Assembly: GCF_900142465.1 (NCBI RefSeq)
Contig: NZ_FRAX01000004.1
Location: 186,001 to 250,000 of the forward strand
DNA: 64,000 nt
DNA from: Fibrobacter sp. UWH6
GTDB lineage: Bacteria > Fibrobacterota > Fibrobacteria > Fibrobacterales > Fibrobacteraceae
Direction: 5' to 3'
Positions within the stretch are counted from its first letter, which is position 1. Every line of letters starts with the position of its first letter. The translations under genes were made by a program, and so were the position numbers. Under the pieces are notes generated by a model. That model was given only the letters and a program-made list of their open reading frames with translations. It ran no database searches and was not told the DNA's origin. Below are positions 7,933 to 18,300 of the stretch, in pieces.

Positions 7933-9516
7933 ATGGATGAAAATACAGAAGAATATTTAGACAGCCTGTTGTTTGATGATATTGAAGGGCTGCTGTTTTC
8001 TGAAGAATATGCTGATTCAGACGACAATGCGTCGTTAATATCTGAAATTGCGGAATCGGAAATTCCCAGCGATTGTAGTACTTTAGATAATATTGCTGTA
8101 TCTCCTGATGAAAATAAAAATGTTAATAGTGAATCGTCCATAGAAAAAGAAAATGTTCTAAAAATTGATGATGGGGATGATTCGTTTGCTAGAGAACTTG
8201 ATTCATTTGCCATAGAAGAATTACGTACCTCTTTAGGAGCGTTTAAAGAGAAGAAAAATTCCTTAATTAGAGAAGGTTTTGAAACAAATACATTACGTAA
8301 TTCTATTGATAGTGCTGAACGGACCATTTTTTCTTCTGTAAATCAGGAAGAAAAAAAAATAGCTGGTCGCGAAGTTTTTTTTTCTGGGCTTTTTTGTGAT
8401 TCCTTGTGGAATCAAGGGTCTCTTTTTGGTTCAAAATTTAATGATTTTTCTTTACAAGAAAATGTCGGGCCTGAATCTCTAGGTAAAATTGAACGGATTT
8501 GTCAACGGGAAAATCGATTTGCTGAATCTCTGTCTCAAGAAAGTGTGATTTTTGATGCAGAAAGGGCTAATGCGAAAATAAGAGATTCTTTTGTGAATGA
8601 ATCTTCCGATAATACCGAAGAATTCCATAAAGAATCAGAAGTATCTCCGGTCATGAAAAAAAGAATGGTTTCTGAGGATGTCGAAATCATTAAGGTTTCA
8701 AAAAAAAGTATGCTTGATGCAAGAGTCCTTTGTGAAACCATTGTCGCAAAGGATAAATTGAGATTAGCTGAATCTTGTTTAAAAGAAAATAATGCATCAA
8801 TCAATTCTGGTTTTGTAAGTGTTTCAAAAAAAGATTTGTTGAAATCAAACTTATCTGAACGTAGAACGGGAAAATATGATTCATCAATCAAATTGGATTC
8901 TGTGAAGGTTTCAAAAAATAGTTTGCTGGAAATGGAATTGCGTTGTGAATCTAAAATTGCGATTAAAGAATCAAGTTTATCCGAATGTAGAAAGGATGAA
9001 ATTGATTCATCAATTAAATTGGATTCTGCAAAGGTTTCAAAAAATAGTCTGCTGGAAACGGAATTGCGTCGTGACTCTATAATTTCTGTTAAAGAATCGA
9101 AATTATCCGAAAATGAAACTGAAAAAAATAGTGTATTTATTAGATCAGAATCCGTAAAAGTTTCAAAAAATAATTTTGAAATGGAGGCGCAACGAATTTC
9201 TGTTTCTGTTAATCAAGCTTCCATTGATACGAAATCTGATAAAAAAAATAAAACGAAAGAACCTCTTGAATTAAAGAATCAAAAAAGATTTGACAATAAT
9301 TTTTCTGTCGCTGTTGAACTTAAGGTGAAAAGTTCCGATTCAATTAATTCTAAAAGAGAATCTTTTTCTTCGGTAAGTATTACTTCTTCATTTAGAGGCC
9401 TAAGGGGTAATGCTAATGAAAAAAAAACAAGGATGTTGATATCCCGTGATGTAAAAAGATTTTTTTCTTGTGATAATATGAAAAATAGTTTTAATCAAAA
9501 AAAAAGGTTGTTTTAA
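7933..9516 (+). CDS. Ser/Lys/Glu-rich repeat protein of unknown function
   Basis: 527 residues of low-complexity, highly charged sequence without signal peptide or membrane helices. The first ~80 residues are acidic (DENTEEYLDSLLFDDIEGLL), while the tail is basic (KNSFNQKKRLF). The centre has five copies of a 42-residue unit beginning with VSKNSLLE or a variant (coordinates under the repeat entry). Such proteins are usually extended or disordered scaffolds. The final base overlaps the first base of the next start codon (TTTTAATGG), so translation is coupled. No catalytic motif is seen. The start at 7933 is the first ATG, but its ribosome-binding site is poor. Confidence 0.55.
   Translation: MDENTEEYLDSLLFDDIEGLLFSEEYADSDDNASLISEIAESEIPSDCSTLDNIAVSPDENKNVNSESSIEKENVLKIDDGDDSFARELDSFAIEELRTSLGAFKEKKNSLIREGFETNTLRNSIDSAERTIFSSVNQEEKKIAGREVFFSGLFCDSLWNQGSLFGSKFNDFSLQENVGPESLGKIERICQRENRFAESLSQESVIFDAERANAKIRDSFVNESSDNTEEFHKESEVSPVMKKRMVSEDVEIIKVSKKSMLDARVLCETIVAKDKLRLAESCLKENNASINSGFVSVSKKDLLKSNLSERRTGKYDSSIKLDSVKVSKNSLLEMELRCESKIAIKESSLSECRKDEIDSSIKLDSAKVSKNSLLETELRRDSIISVKESKLSENETEKNSVFIRSESVKVSKNNFEMEAQRISVSVNQASIDTKSDKKNKTKEPLELKNQKRFDNNFSVAVELKVKSSDSINSKRESFSSVSITSSFRGLRGNANEKKTRMLISRDVKRFFSCDNMKNSFNQKKRLF
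8692..9190 (+). repeat. Five degenerate 126-bp coding repeats (42 residues, VSKNSLLE units)
   Basis: The GTTTCAAAAAA core recurs at 8695, 8821, 8908, 9034 and 9160. The spacing is 126, 87, 126 and 126 nt, so the second unit is 13 codons short. DNA identity between units 3 and 4 is high (both carry a near-identical stretch at 8878 and 9004), which points to recent duplication. Confidence 0.8.
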
Positions 9517-10178
9517 TGGCTACTATAGGGTTTGATGAGCAGATAGAGCAAATTGTCAAACAATTGACAGAAAAAATAAATATGGCTATTTCATTTGCCT
9601 TGGATGAATCGAAATCGTTTGAACTGGCTGAAGCCATTTTCAATGAAGCTATAACTGTTTTGGAGTATTACCAGTGCGGCGATACCGCAGCAGAACAGCT
9701 TATAAATTTTTCCAAGATAACGTACTTTAGAAAAGAATGTAGAAAAGCTTTGCTTTTTGCTACTGATGCTGTAGAAAAAAGTGTGACAGATAATGTCAGG
9801 GAAAAAGCATCTAATAACCTTCATGATATGGCTTTTAAGTTGTTAGAATACATTGTAATCAATGATAAGGGACAGATTAACGTAACCTTTGATGATGTCC
9901 AGTCTTTTTTAGTTCCTCAGGATTATTGTAACGCTTTGCAAAAGGCTTATGAGGCGAGAAATTTAATCAAAACAAAGAATGATCTGGTCTTTGTTACGAA
10001 TGCTTTGAAGAAACTTTCTATGGAGGTTTTGAGGCAAGGACTAAGACAAGAAAAGGATGGACATTTTGCAGACTCATTGTCCCTATTAAAGAATGTTCTG
10101 CCGTTCTTAAATGTAAAAAGAGCGGAAATTGTAAATAAGGAAATTGAAAAAATGGAGGGCATTAGCAATGCAGTCTAA
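9516..10178 (+). CDS. All-helical protein of unknown function (TPR-like)
   Basis: 220 residues, predicted almost entirely helical from its composition and periodicity, no signal peptide. Helical-pair patterns such as FELAEAIFNEAITVLEYY, CRKALLFATDAVEK and HFADSLSLLKNVLPFL suggest degenerate tetratricopeptide or similar alpha-solenoid repeats. The start codon touches the stop codon of the repeat protein and its end overlaps the next gene by 11 nt, so the three are translationally coupled. Probably an adaptor or chaperone-like component of the locus; no enzymatic motif. Confidence 0.55.
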   Translation: MATIGFDEQIEQIVKQLTEKINMAISFALDESKSFELAEAIFNEAITVLEYYQCGDTAAEQLINFSKITYFRKECRKALLFATDAVEKSVTDNVREKASNNLHDMAFKLLEYIVINDKGQINVTFDDVQSFLVPQDYCNALQKAYEARNLIKTKNDLVFVTNALKKLSMEVLRQGLRQEKDGHFADSLSLLKNVLPFLNVKRAEIVNKEIEKMEGISNAV

Positions 10179-10776
10179 ACAGTTAAAGAATATCGTTGAC
10201 ATACTACACGATATGGATAAAAAAGCTGCACTTTTTTTAAGTAATCAAAATTATGATGATGCTCTTGCCGTGTATAAAGAAATTTTGAAAGCCCAAGAAC
10301 AGCTGAAACTTGAAAAACTTTGCGGCCATACCATGTTGAACATTGCGAATATATACATGATGCAAAATGACTATGATCAAGCTTTGGCGAATATCAGTAA
10401 GGCTGCTATGTTGAAATCAATGCAGTCCGATAATGATGACCGTGGGAATTTGAAACTGACTCAGGCTAGCTGCTTGTTTGTAATGAATAAGGGAAAAGTG
10501 GCCGAATCTGAACTAAAGAACGAACTTCGTAAAAATAGTAATAAAACGTTGTGTGGAAAAATAGAACTGCTTTTGTTCTCTTATTATAAAGATGTGCAGA
10601 ATAGGTTGGCTGCTCGAACATTTATTGATAAAGCGATAAATCACTTTAAACTTGATCATAATAAAGAAGAATTATTGCGGGCATTAAAAGGTCGTGTAGA
10701 TTATTTTAGGTCAATTGGTCAGGGGCATTACGCCCAGTTTGACGAAAGTGAAATTGAACGTTTGATGAATTCCTGA
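10168..10776 (+). CDS. TPR protein
   Basis: 202 residues from the ATG at 10168, chosen because GGAGGG (10154-10159) lies 8 nt upstream; an in-frame ATG at 10144 has no such site. TPR signatures are visible: YDDALAVYKEILKAQEQL, MLNIANIYMMQNDYDQALAN, then further helix pairs. It overlaps the end of the preceding gene by 11 nt. It is probably a soluble protein-protein interaction module working with the other components of the locus. Confidence 0.7.
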   Translation: MQSKQLKNIVDILHDMDKKAALFLSNQNYDDALAVYKEILKAQEQLKLEKLCGHTMLNIANIYMMQNDYDQALANISKAAMLKSMQSDNDDRGNLKLTQASCLFVMNKGKVAESELKNELRKNSNKTLCGKIELLLFSYYKDVQNRLAARTFIDKAINHFKLDHNKEELLRALKGRVDYFRSIGQGHYAQFDESEIERLMNS

Positions 10777-10794
10777 AAATAGGAGGTCTTCGAT

Positions 10795-12285
10795 ATGCAG
10801 AAGGATTGCCACTATTATGGAACTTATTATATGGCTACGAAAGCTGGATTTAACCATGAAGAAGCTGAAAAAATCGCCTGGGCTGCTCAATCTGTGGATG
10901 AAATGGATCATGATGTCGTTAGAAAGCTTAGAGATAATGCTGTTGAATTGGAAAAAAATAAAGATAAATCAAAAAAAAATGAAACTCTAAAAAAGGAATA
11001 TACTGAACTATACTACAATGTGGTTACCGTACATGACTTCATTTTTTATTTATTTCAAAAAGAATGGACTCGACAAGACTCTTTGTTGCAAATGTCGAAG
11101 CAGATTGAATCTGTTTGGTCTGTTTTTCATTTTCTGCCGGCAAATATAACTGACAATGAGTTGAAATTAAAAGATAGATCTCCTGAATTGAAAACGGTGA
11201 AAATAGAGGGGTATGATACGGATTTTGCCGAAAAGAAATACAAGAAGGATTTGAAATTGGTTTGCAAACCTTCTTCAAAGTTGGCAAATCAAATTTTTCA
11301 ATTTGTACTTGATTTTGTTAAATCCAATTCTACACCAGAATCCGGTTTTAGTGATGAAGTTTTGTTTTCGATTGGAATTTTTATGCATGTAATTGCTGAT
11401 ACATGGTCGCATCAAGATTTTTGTGGCTCATGTAACATGCATGTAAATCGTGGTGCGATTGTAGAGGGTGGCAATCGAACTTCATTTGAACCCAATTGGG
11501 GGGAAATTGGACTTGGAAAAATTGCGTGGTTAAATTCAAAATGGTTTGAATATACTGGTAAAGATACTCCTTTTCGCTGCTTTTCGGCTATATGGACGGG
11601 ACATGGAACCTCCGGAAGTTTCCCTGATATTCCTGGGAAAAAGTACACTTATATTCCAGATTATTCAAATTCGTCTATTACAGTTGATAACCCAGATCGA
11701 TTCAGGAAAGCTTTTGCTCAAATGTATTATATCATGAAAGCTTTATATGAAAAGAGAGAGTATGAAATTTCATCGAATGTAGATATCCCAGATTTTGTAG
11801 AAAATGCTGGTAAAATTTGTTTTACCGATGGCGATGAAAAAGATCGATGCGAATTGTGGAATACGTTTTTAGAAAAAAAATTGAAAGAGTATGACAAAAA
11901 TAATGAAAACTGTAATTCAAAAGTTTTTCTAATCCGCGCTTATGAATACAGAAAATTCGCTTTAGAAAAAATTGCTAAAGAAATTATAAATGATCCAGAC
12001 TACTACAAAGATGTTGAAACATTGACTATAAAGGAGTTGATGTCTTCAAAATTTGAAGAAGCGTTAAATGCGCTTGGTACAGTGACTCAATACCTTTCCG
12101 AAAATGGGCTGGTCAAGGTTCAGGATAGTTTAGGTAATAATCTTGATAAACTTGGGGAAAAATTGGATGAAAGTATGTTTAAACTACTTGATCAATTGTC
12201 TGTTAAAGGTGATGTGTGGGATAAATTTTCCCATGAAATCTCTCTGCAAAATTTCAAACTGATGAAAACAGGTTCTTCGTTTTAA
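10795..12285 (+). CDS. DUF6765-type protein (putative metal-dependent, phospholipase C/S1-P1 nuclease-like fold)
   Basis: 496 residues behind a strong AGGAGG site. The N-terminus (MQKDCHYYGTYYMATKAGF, EEAEKIAWAAQSVDEMDHD) and the centre (FSIGIFMHVIADTWSHQDF, WTGHGTSGSFPDIPG, then a DNPDRFRKAF stretch) match what I recall of DUF6765. In that family, His and Asp residues (an early H, D in VDE, HxxxDxxxH) are arranged like the zinc ligands of phospholipase C/S1-P1-type proteins. There is no signal peptide, unlike classical secreted zinc phospholipases. The next gene carries a related HxxxD motif, so the two may act together. Enzymatic activity is inference; the substrate could be lipid, phosphodiester or none. 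Confidence 0.65.
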   Translation: MQKDCHYYGTYYMATKAGFNHEEAEKIAWAAQSVDEMDHDVVRKLRDNAVELEKNKDKSKKNETLKKEYTELYYNVVTVHDFIFYLFQKEWTRQDSLLQMSKQIESVWSVFHFLPANITDNELKLKDRSPELKTVKIEGYDTDFAEKKYKKDLKLVCKPSSKLANQIFQFVLDFVKSNSTPESGFSDEVLFSIGIFMHVIADTWSHQDFCGSCNMHVNRGAIVEGGNRTSFEPNWGEIGLGKIAWLNSKWFEYTGKDTPFRCFSAIWTGHGTSGSFPDIPGKKYTYIPDYSNSSITVDNPDRFRKAFAQMYYIMKALYEKREYEISSNVDIPDFVENAGKICFTDGDEKDRCELWNTFLEKKLKEYDKNNENCNSKVFLIRAYEYRKFALEKIAKEIINDPDYYKDVETLTIKELMSSKFEEALNALGTVTQYLSENGLVKVQDSLGNNLDKLGEKLDESMFKLLDQLSVKGDVWDKFSHEISLQNFKLMKTGSSF

Positions 12286-12311
12286 TCTTAGAACAGTAAA
12301 AAAGGATTTGT

Positions 12312-15300
12312 ATGAAGGAATGGATTTTAAATGTTTTGTGTAAGTTGAATTGTGGTCGGTTGAAAGTCTTGGTTCGCGAAGATTTGCCAGTCAATGCATT
12401 GTCCGGTGCATTCAACAATACTATTGTATTATCAAAGAAATTGGTTTCAATGCAACAAGAAAATCTATTACCGAAAAACGTATTCATTTTTATCCTTTTA
12501 CATGAGATAGCTCATCTTATTCAACAGTCTGTGTTGTCTAAAATGCTTTCAAAGGATGAAATTGCTGATTTTATTCAATTAAATAGAGACTCTTTAGAAA
12601 AAAATGCTGATGAAATTGCATTTTCCTTTTCTTGTGGGGATATGTGGAGAAAGGTAATTTCTTTAATTGATTTTTCTGATGCTCTTGAAGATTCGCCATC
12701 TTTTGATTATGATAATCTTTCTGTTCAATGGTGGATGGTTGATGGAATTTTATCGGAAGCATTGTTGACGGAAGATCCTGAAAAGGCTGGAAAGGCTGAT
12801 GATATAAAAAAAGACGTGAAAGCTGCTATAGAAAATGTGAAAAATGATGAAGAACTGAATGAACTATTAGAAAAAACATTGTCGATAAAGGCTGATAAAG
12901 ATTTTTCTGATGAAGTTTTTGATGTTCAAACTGCTGCTATAGAAGAAGGCATTCATGAAACGTATGCAAGAGATGCTTTGATTGAGCTTGAAAAAAATTG
13001 TAATCAGCATATTGACGAAAGATCCAAAGCGCTAAATATCAAATTAAGTTTTGAAAATACGGGTAATGGCGGACGAAATTGTTTTACAAAAAAGAACGGA
13101 GAAATTGTACATAAAATTAATTGCGAATCATTTGTACAAGGGGCTCAATGGAATGATCGGTGGCATTATTCTAATATAAATTTTGCCATGAAGTTTTTTT
13201 TTGCAGAACTTTCTGGAGACTTATTTGAAAAAGATGCTTTTGTTTACTCAAGTCATCTTAAAAGAATGCAATTCTTGCATTCAATGGATTGTAGTGGAGG
13301 ATGTAAATCGCTTAACTATAGGAAAATTAGGCGATGGACTGAATTTTGTATAGATGTTTTTAACAATATTGAAGTTTCTCAAGTAAAAAAACATATTCAG
13401 GATTTGACCATTGATGAATATGTAAATATAGTTGATGATGAATTGTTCCGAATCATGATGCGAGATTTGCTTGATAGTGCATATGGTTCGAAATCAATTA
13501 AATATTTTTTTGGGGGTGATAAATTTGATGCAGGATCAGTTGCGCTAGGTTGTGTTTCGCATATGATTCAAGATAGTTTTGCTTTGTCTCATGTAAAACG
13601 CTGCTTGGATCCGTTTGCGATACGACGCTCATCTGATTTTGATTTGTCTATCGATGGTCAGAAAAAAAAATCATCAAGTGATTCTGTTGATATATCTCTT
13701 GATGGTAAAGATGATAAATCAGAAATGTTGGCAGGTAATCCCATACAAGTTGAAAACGATAAGTTTAAAAATTGTAAAGAAAATGTCAAAAATGGTAAGG
13801 AAAAATGGGATTATGATAAATTTAGAGAATCGTTGTCTCGTCAGGCGATGCCTGTAATTCTATATGCGAATTATGAAAAACAGGATGCAGCGAAACATAA
13901 GCATGCTGATGTTTTTTTGACTCATATAGATAGTCAAAAAAAGAAAACGAATGTCCGTCGTGTAGGTCAGTGGATTTTTAATAATCCTCAAACAGATGAT
14001 GCTTTGCATGAAGACTTCTATGTGCAGACATTGAATGCGACAATGGCGAGAGATTGTTCCGAAATGTTTGTTTATATGACCGCAATGGATTATCCCAAGG
14101 AAGAAATATTAAACTTTCTTGATTCAATTTATCTTTCTTTTCGTAGTTTGGGTGAAACAACTACATCGGGCTTGCAGTATTGTTTGAAGGACTCTGTTGA
14201 AAATAGATATGAAAATGCAATAGAATCCTTAATGTGTTATAATTTTAATGAGCCTTTAGTTAGTCGAATCATAACTTTTAATAGAACTATTATTTTACTT
14301 AAGGATATTTTTCGACGCACTTCTATAGTAAATAGATTGCGGAGAAATGAGTGCTTTCATCATGTTTGTGAAATATTTAACGAAATATACTCATGGACAT
14401 TTGTGCTTGCACGAACTTATAAGGATTGTCCAGGCTTGAGTTCTTTCTGTGTTGAGTGTGCAGGAAGCATATATTATTTGTTTTTAAAAGTATGTAGTTG
14501 CCTAAATGATATCGAAAAAAAAGCTGATGAACTAGATGGTGTAAATAATGGTGAAACGAAAAGTCGTATAAATGACGTGAATGTATCAGCCCAACTGGTG
14601 AAAACGTTACTAGAAAATATAATGAGAAACAAGGGCGTCAATTGCTGTAAAGAATATAACGATATGAGTAAGTCGTTTGAAGAAAAAAAGCAAATTGGCA
14701 TGACGGAAAAATGTTTTGTAGTACAAATTATTTCTGGTGATGAACGATGTGCTGGTACGGATGCCGATGTCCATTTGAAAATTTATGGGAAAATAAAAGA
14801 CGAAAATGGTAAAGTGAAAGAAATTTTAGTTGGAGAATATCCTTTAATCGATAATATTGGAAACTCGTTTGAAAGATGTTCTTCTGAAATATTTGAATTT
14901 TATACTGATAAAGATGTTTTCGAGATTACAAGTATCACGATTGGACATAATGGTAAATGGTGGGGAGATAAATGGTATGTTGATGATATCATTGTGTCTG
15001 CCCCTCTTAATTTGATGGAAAGTGGATGGGTATTTCATGTCAAAGATTGGATTGATAAGAATGAAGAAATGAATTTGTCTGCATATCCGCTTGAAAAGAT
15101 GCGGTATTTTACTTTAAAGATTTATACTGGTGCTGAGCATTGGGCAGGAACGAATTCAGATATATATATATCAATATTTACTAAAAAAGACGGTGAAGTT
15201 GTTGAAACAGACGCAAAATTAATTGATAATGTGAATGATAATTTTGAAGCTGGTGATATAGACTTTTTTACAATAGAATGTCAGTCTAGTATTGATGATA

Positions 15301-18300
15301 TTTGTAAGATAAAATTGAAAAATGATGGATCTGATAAATGGTTTGTTGATAAAGTTGTTGTAGCCGATGTTATTACTGAAAAAACATGGTTTTTTACGGC
15401 CAAACAATGGGTGACGAATGATAAAGATCTTTTCTTAAGTCGAGAGGAAGGCTGTAATTTTGTAGTAGATATTTATACTGGAGAGCAGTCGTGTGGTGGT
15501 ACGGATTCTAACGTGTTTATTACCATTTTGGGCGAAAATGGCGAAACGAAAGAAACTGAACTTAATGATTCAAAGAATAATTTTGAACAAGGAAGCAAGG
15601 ATACTTTTTGGATTTCTTCTGAAAATAGCATTGGTGTAGTGACTGGTGTTAAAATAAGAAAGAATGGGCGAGATGATTGGTTCCTTGATAAAGTGGTTGT
15701 AACAGATAATATTTCCGGGAAAAAATGGAATTTCTTTGCAAATTGCAAAGTGGGTAATGATGAATCCGTTTCTTTGCCAAACCCAAAACTAAAAAGTTGC
15801 TTTGCTATAGATGTTTATACTGGTTATGAATCTAATGGCGGTACGGATGATGATGTCTTCGTTGCTGTCCATGGAAAAAATGGAAATGAAATCCCAAAAC
15901 AGAAATTGGATGGCTCGAAGAATAATTTTGAAAAAGGTAGTAAGGATTCCTTTACGATTACATCAGATGTTTATGTTGATGAAATTGATTACATAGAACT
16001 TTATAAGGAGGGTAGTGACGATTGGTTCCTAAATAAAGTTGTTGTAAAAAATATGCTTACGGATGAAGTGAAAGAATTTGTTGCCGATTGCTTAATTGGA
16101 GATGATGAATGTGTTAGACTACCTAAAATGACGGTGGAAAGCTGGTTTACAGTTGATGTCTATACCAGTAATAAAAGTGATGCCGGAACTGATGATGATG
16201 TGTATATGTCTATTCATGGGAAAAATAATAGGCTGATACCTAAACAACAACTTAATAATTCAAAAAATAATTTTGAAAAAAAGGATAAGGATACTTTTAC
16301 AATTACATCAGATGTATGTATTGATGATATTGATTACATAAAGGTGTATAAAGATGGGAACGATGATTGGTTCCTTGAGAAAGTTGTTATAAAAAATGAG
16401 ATAACAAAAAAAGAGAATGTGTTTGTTCCTAATAGAAAAATTGGTAAGGATGATGGTCCTTTTTATCCGCATGTTGCGCAACAGTCATTTATCGTTGATG
16501 TTTATACCGGAACGGAATTTGGTTCTGGAACGGATGATGATGTGTTTATTTCTATTTGTGGGCAAAATGGTGAAATAGAAGATTACGAACTTTGCGATTC
16601 GAAAAATAATTTTGAAAATGATGGTAAAGATACTTTTGTAGTTTCCTCTGAAAAACCGATTGGTGATATAACGAAAATTAAGGTTCGCCTTAAAGGTAGT
16701 GGACGCTGGCTCCTTAATAAAGTTGTTGTGACTGACATGATCACGAATGAGGAATGGGTGTTTATGTCGAATCAATGGCTTGAAAATAATGAAGTGGTTT
16801 TGACCCAGGAATCTCGGACTCGTTTGAAGTTAGAGGTTTTTACGAGCGATGACGATTATGCTGGAACGGACGATAAGGTTGAAATTGCTCTTTATGGTGA
16901 AAATGATAAAGTTATCCTGCCTTTCGTAGTTCTCGATGATTCGCATAACAACTTTGAACGTGGTGATCGAGATTTGTTTACTCTGTACATATTTGATGAC
17001 TTTGACAGTATTAAACAAATTGGTGTGAAAAAAGATGGTAGTGATAAATGGATACTTGATAAGATTGTTGTGACGGATGAAAAAACTGAAAATGTAAAGG
17101 TGTTTACTACTAATCAAGCCATTGAAAAAAATCAAGAAGTGAGGTTACTTGAACAGGATTCTTTAGTGAATTTTAAGATTGATGTTTATACAAGTAATCA
17201 ATATAAGGCTGGAACTGATGGGGATGTAAAAATTGCCATTTATGGAAAAGATGGTGCTTTGATCCTTCCTTTTACAAAGTTGGATAATTCGGAAAATAAT
17301 TTTGAACGAAATAGTAAGGATTCCTTTATTGTTTCAACTTCGCTGGAGGAAAAGAACCTCTCGTATGATAATATTGAGTATGTTGAAATAACTCAAAATA
17401 ACCGCGATGACTGGCTTTTGGATATCCACGATGACTGGCTTTTGGATAAAATTATCATAACGGATATTTACTCAAAAACTGAATGGACCTTTATTCCGGT
17501 TCCTTATAAAAAGATTGCTAAAGGTGATGCTATAAAAATTGATAGGAGTGAGAGAGGGAAGTGCTTCTTAATGAATGTCTATACAAGTGCAGAATCATAT
17601 GCAGGGACTGACGATGTTATTGAGTTTGCGGTTTTTGGAAAGGAAGGTGTTGAAATAATACCATTTACTGCAATGAATGATTTTAAAAATAATTATGAAA
17701 AAAAAGATGTTGATTCATTTGTTTTTAATACTGAATTGTATGTTGATGATATAAATGAAGTAAGGGTAAGGCATAAAGGAGTTGATGATTGGTATTTAGA
17801 TAAAATTGTAATAAGTGATGCAATTTCAGGGAAAGAATGGATGTTTGTCGCTAATTCATGGATAAGAAATAAAGAGGAAATTACATTATCTCATGAAGAA
17901 TTAAGACATTTTGTAATTGATGTATATACAGATGGAAATCTTTTCTCGGGAACCGATGGTTCTGTAGAAATTTCAATAGACGGCGTGAAAAAGGTTCTTG
18001 ATAATAGACATAATAACTTTGAAGCTGGGGATCGAGATTCGTTTACAATTCATTTTGACAAACCTTTCATAGTTGCAGGTGAAGGTGGCTGTGATTGGAA
18101 TCCTGTCGTTAAACTTTTGTGTAATGCTGTTGATGGCTGGACTCCAGAGATTGTCATAATATCTGATTTAAATTCAAATAATCGATGGGTTTTTGCTCCG
18201 GAAAAAACAACTCAAAATGAGTTCCTCTTGAAAAAATGTAAAGACTATACCTGTTTTGAGATTGATGTTTATACGAGTGATGAAACTGGGGCTGGGACAA

